Both the position numbers and the translations under genes were made by a program. From positions 1-8,004 of the forward strand of contig JAMORN010000127.1 in assembly GCA_027063545.1 (NCBI GenBank): a DNA stretch of 8,004 nt. Direction: 5' to 3'. This document shows, piece after piece, positions 6,099-8,004 of the stretch. This DNA is from a bacterium. GTDB lineage: Bacteria > JAMORN01. The notes below the pieces were generated by a model. That model had not been told where the DNA came from, ran no database searches, and saw nothing but the letters and a program-made list of their open reading frames with translations. Position 1 is the first letter of the stretch, and each line of letters opens with the position of its first letter.

Positions 6099-7574
6099 AT
6101 GGATAAAAGAAAATTTTGGGCTTTATTCTTTTTAATTGAGTTTTTTAGGTTTTTAATACTATTTAGATTTGATTTAATGCCTCAGGAAGCTTATTATTTT
6201 TTCTATTCCCGTCATTTATCTTTAAGTTATTTTGATCATCCTCCTATGATTGCTTATTTTTTATATATCTTTTCATTAATCTTTGGTGATGGGGTTGTTG
6301 CAGTTAGACTAACCTCTTTTATAACCACATTAGTTTCTGGAGTATTATTTTTTTATCTTTCTAAATTAATTTTGGGTGAAAAAAGAGCCTATTCTGCTAC
6401 TATCCTTTTTATATCAACAATAATGTTTTCTATTTTAAGTTATATTTCAACACCAGATGTGGTTTTAGTTTTATTTTGGATAATTAGTTTAATATTTATC
6501 TATAAGGCATTAAAAAAAGAAAAATTAAAGGATTTTATTTTATCTGGGATATTTATGGGGTTTTCTTTTAGTAGTAAATATACTGCTGTTTTTTTACCTT
6601 TTGGATTGTTTTTGTTTTTGGTTTTAAACAGAAAAAAAAGGCATCTTTTATTCTCTATAAAACCTTATTTAAGTTTAATTTTTATGTTTCTTTTTTCTTT
6701 AGAGGTTTTTATTTGGAATTATAAAAACAACTGGGCTTCCTTTTTATTTCAATCCAAGGAAAGAGTAAATCATTTTTCAATTAAAGATTTTTTTAATATA
6801 TTTGGTTTAATAGGAACTCAAAGTTTTCTTCTTAATATAATTATTTACTTTATCCTTCTTTTTTTTACTTTAAAATTTTTAAAAAAATATCTTAAAAGTT
6901 ATAGAAGGGTTTTATTTCTTTTTAAAAAAAGGTGGAGTTTTAATTTTCTATTTTTACTCTCATTTTTCCTTCCAATATTTATAGCATTTCATTTAATAGG
7001 TATATTATACTGGGTTAAAATAAACTGGATTATACCCGGATATATAACAGGAATAATATTAATTAGTTTTATTATTAAATCTCGGGAAAGGTTATACAGT
7101 TATTTGTTATCTTTATTATTCCATTTTATTCTAGTTATAGAGATCCTTCTTTATCCTATACCAATAAAAAGTGTTGATACATGGTTTGGTTGGAAATCTC
7201 TTTCTGATAGTTTGAATATTATTTTAAAGGACTATAATCAGGATAGTATATTTCTCTTCTCTGATGATGGATATAAAACAACAGCAGAACTCTTGTTTTA
7301 TTTAAAAAGAAAGGTTTATGGACCTAATATTCTCCATAAATTTGCTCTTCATTATGACTATATTGGTGATGATTTATCAAAACTCAATGGCAAAGATGCG
7401 ATTTATGTAAAATGTGATAAACTAGATTTTTCTCAAATTCCTAAATCACCACCTAAAATTTTATATAAATACTTCAAAGATGTAAAAGTTTTAAAGGTTA
7501 TTTTAATAAAGGATAAATTTGGAAAGGTCAAAAGAAAGTTTATTGTTTATTACTGCAAAGATTATCATTATTAA
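6099..7574 (+). CDS. GT39/PMT-like (ArnT-related) membrane glycosyltransferase
   Basis: The 491-residue protein is polytopic, with about ten hydrophobic segments through residue 352, then a soluble C-terminal domain of about 140 residues. Members transfer a sugar from a polyprenyl-phosphate donor to protein, lipid A or other glycan acceptors on the outer face of the inner membrane. Family signs in order: PQEAYYFFYSRHL at 28-40, FDHPPM at 45-50, PD at 119-120 at the end of the third hydrophobic segment, SSKYTA at 158-163, WNYKNNWASFLFQ at 206-218 and WVKINWIIPGY at 305-315. The C-terminal SDDGYKTTAELLFYL (388-402) and GKDAIYV (431-437) match the accessory domain of bacterial relatives. The first-loop motif has Gln-Glu (Q29-E30) where many members have Asp-Glu; E30 is kept. 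The acceptor is unknown. It has no Shine-Dalgarno. Its stop shares TTAA with the convergent methyltransferase gene. Confidence 0.85.
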   Translation: MDKRKFWALFFLIEFFRFLILFRFDLMPQEAYYFFYSRHLSLSYFDHPPMIAYFLYIFSLIFGDGVVAVRLTSFITTLVSGVLFFYLSKLILGEKRAYSATILFISTIMFSILSYISTPDVVLVLFWIISLIFIYKALKKEKLKDFILSGIFMGFSFSSKYTAVFLPFGLFLFLVLNRKKRHLLFSIKPYLSLIFMFLFSLEVFIWNYKNNWASFLFQSKERVNHFSIKDFFNIFGLIGTQSFLLNIIIYFILLFFTLKFLKKYLKSYRRVLFLFKKRWSFNFLFLLSFFLPIFIAFHLIGILYWVKINWIIPGYITGIILISFIIKSRERLYSYLLSLLFHFILVIEILLYPIPIKSVDTWFGWKSLSDSLNIILKDYNQDSIFLFSDDGYKTTAELLFYLKRKVYGPNILHKFALHYDYIGDDLSKLNGKDAIYVKCDKLDFSQIPKSPPKILYKYFKDVKVLKVILIKDKFGKVKRKFIVYYCKDYHY

Positions 7575-8004
7575 GATTTTCTTCCTTTAAATCCAACAAT
7601 ATATCTAGAAGGCTCTATATCATAAAAATTGTTTTCCTTAAACCAATTATAAACCTCATCAACAAAGTGTCTATGGGCATATTTGGGAGAGTACATATCA
7701 AAGGTGCTTAATGCTCTTTCTAAAAATGATTTATCCATACCAATAGGAAGCCTATTCCTTAATCCATCACCTATTATAGGTATTCTATAAATATAATAAA
7801 GAAAACCTGCTGCTATTATTGATAGATAAAAAAGAAGTTTTGGAGGTATTTTTGAGGTTATTTTCTCTCTTATAAAATCAAGATTCTTTGTTTTTCTGCT
7901 CCAGTAATTTCCATAAACCCAGATAGAGACAATTCCATCTTTCTTTACCAAAGGAATTATTTTTTTGAAAGCCTCATAGGTGTTTGGGGTGTGGTGTAAA
8001 ACTC
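7571..8004 (-). CDS. Class I SAM-dependent methyltransferase, C-terminal part
   Basis: The gene enters from the right edge. Its frame is open from base 8002 and 143 codons are visible; the TTG at 7951 is an internal leucine codon and not a start. The first visible residues are VLHHTPNTYEAFKKIIPLV, the classic strand-4/5 region of Methyltransf_11/31-type enzymes (xLHHt.n...af...i.lvk.gG), followed by KKDGIVSIWVYG. The SAM-binding GxGxG motif lies outside the window. Visible residues about 55-78 form a hydrophobic helical insert, and 101-112 carry FDMYSPKYAHRH followed by VDEVYNWFKENNFYDIE, a layout I know from methyltransferases in surface-polysaccharide or natural-product loci. The substrate cannot be told. 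It ends with a TAA lying in the shared TTAA with the glycosyltransferase gene; whether the two cooperate is not shown. Confidence 0.82.
   Translation of the reverse strand, partial: VLHHTPNTYEAFKKIIPLVKKDGIVSIWVYGNYWSRKTKNLDFIREKITSKIPPKLLFYLSIIAAGFLYYIYRIPIIGDGLRNRLPIGMDKSFLERALSTFDMYSPKYAHRHFVDEVYNWFKENNFYDIEPSRYIVGFKGRKS

Noticed and set aside
7949-7951. TTG at 7951 (minus strand) as the start of a 126-residue protein
   Set aside because: The frame continues to the right edge and encodes VLHHTPNTYEAF, a conserved methyltransferase segment, so the TTG is an internal leucine codon.
1-8004. CRISPR array, tRNA, rRNA, insertion sequence or attachment site
   Set aside because: No regularly spaced repeats, cloverleaf-like sequence, transposase-like protein or terminal repeats were seen; nearly the whole window is coding.
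1-8004. Alternative genetic code
   Set aside because: All six stops are TAA, Trp is encoded by TGG, and the conserved motifs translate correctly with the standard code. Absence of TGA and TAG stops fits low GC.
6099-8004. A glycosyltransferase-methyltransferase surface-glycan operon
   Set aside because: The two genes are convergent, so they are not co-transcribed, and no further glycan genes are visible. A shared pathway remains only a possibility.

Overview
The window is a very AT-rich, gene-dense piece of a bacterial chromosome. Every codon family leans to A/T and all six visible stop codons are TAA. The standard genetic code fits: Trp is TGG and the reading frames are long. The gene content suggests a diderm bacterium related to the FCB/WOR-3-like candidate lineages. 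The signs are a secreted M6-type protease with a FlgD/T9SS-like C-terminal module, and a protein combining a peptidase-MA domain, a TolB-like propeller and an outer-membrane-type barrel. That lineage guess is inference from architecture; no rRNA or marker gene is present.

Layout: (1) Bases 2-4592, plus strand, hold two envelope or secreted metalloprotease-type genes with a 1-nt gap: the C-terminal part of an M6/InhA-like protease (its 5' end lies outside the window) and a 994-residue HEFTH protease-propeller-barrel protein. A near-consensus promoter sits in the last codons of the first gene and points at the second. (2) Bases 4589-6068, minus strand, hold an RluB/RsuA-type pseudouridine synthase and, 88 nt downstream, an unrecognised 218-residue one-helix membrane protein. 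The 88-nt gap contains an 11-bp perfect inverted repeat, an AAGCGCTT palindrome and a promoter-like pair. (3) Bases 6099-7574, plus strand, hold a GT39/PMT-like polytopic glycosyltransferase, divergent from the pseudouridine synthase across only 30 bp. (4) Bases 7571-8004, minus strand, hold the C-terminal part of a class I SAM-dependent methyltransferase that runs off the right edge.

The genes do not form one obvious pathway. The two proteases are probably one envelope/secretion unit. The glycosyltransferase and methyltransferase could both belong to surface glycan or lipid-linked sugar metabolism, but they are convergent and cannot share an operon. The pseudouridine synthase is housekeeping.

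I did not find a convincing new defence or mobile system. The most notable signals are in genome organisation. Both convergent gene pairs overlap by the same 4-bp palindrome TTAA, which supplies the stop codon on each strand. Three of the four visible gene starts lack a Shine-Dalgarno sequence and instead have a -10-like hexamer about 8-14 nt before the ATG, suggesting leaderless mRNAs. There is no gene-free stretch over 300 bases, and no tRNA, rRNA, CRISPR array or insertion sequence was seen.
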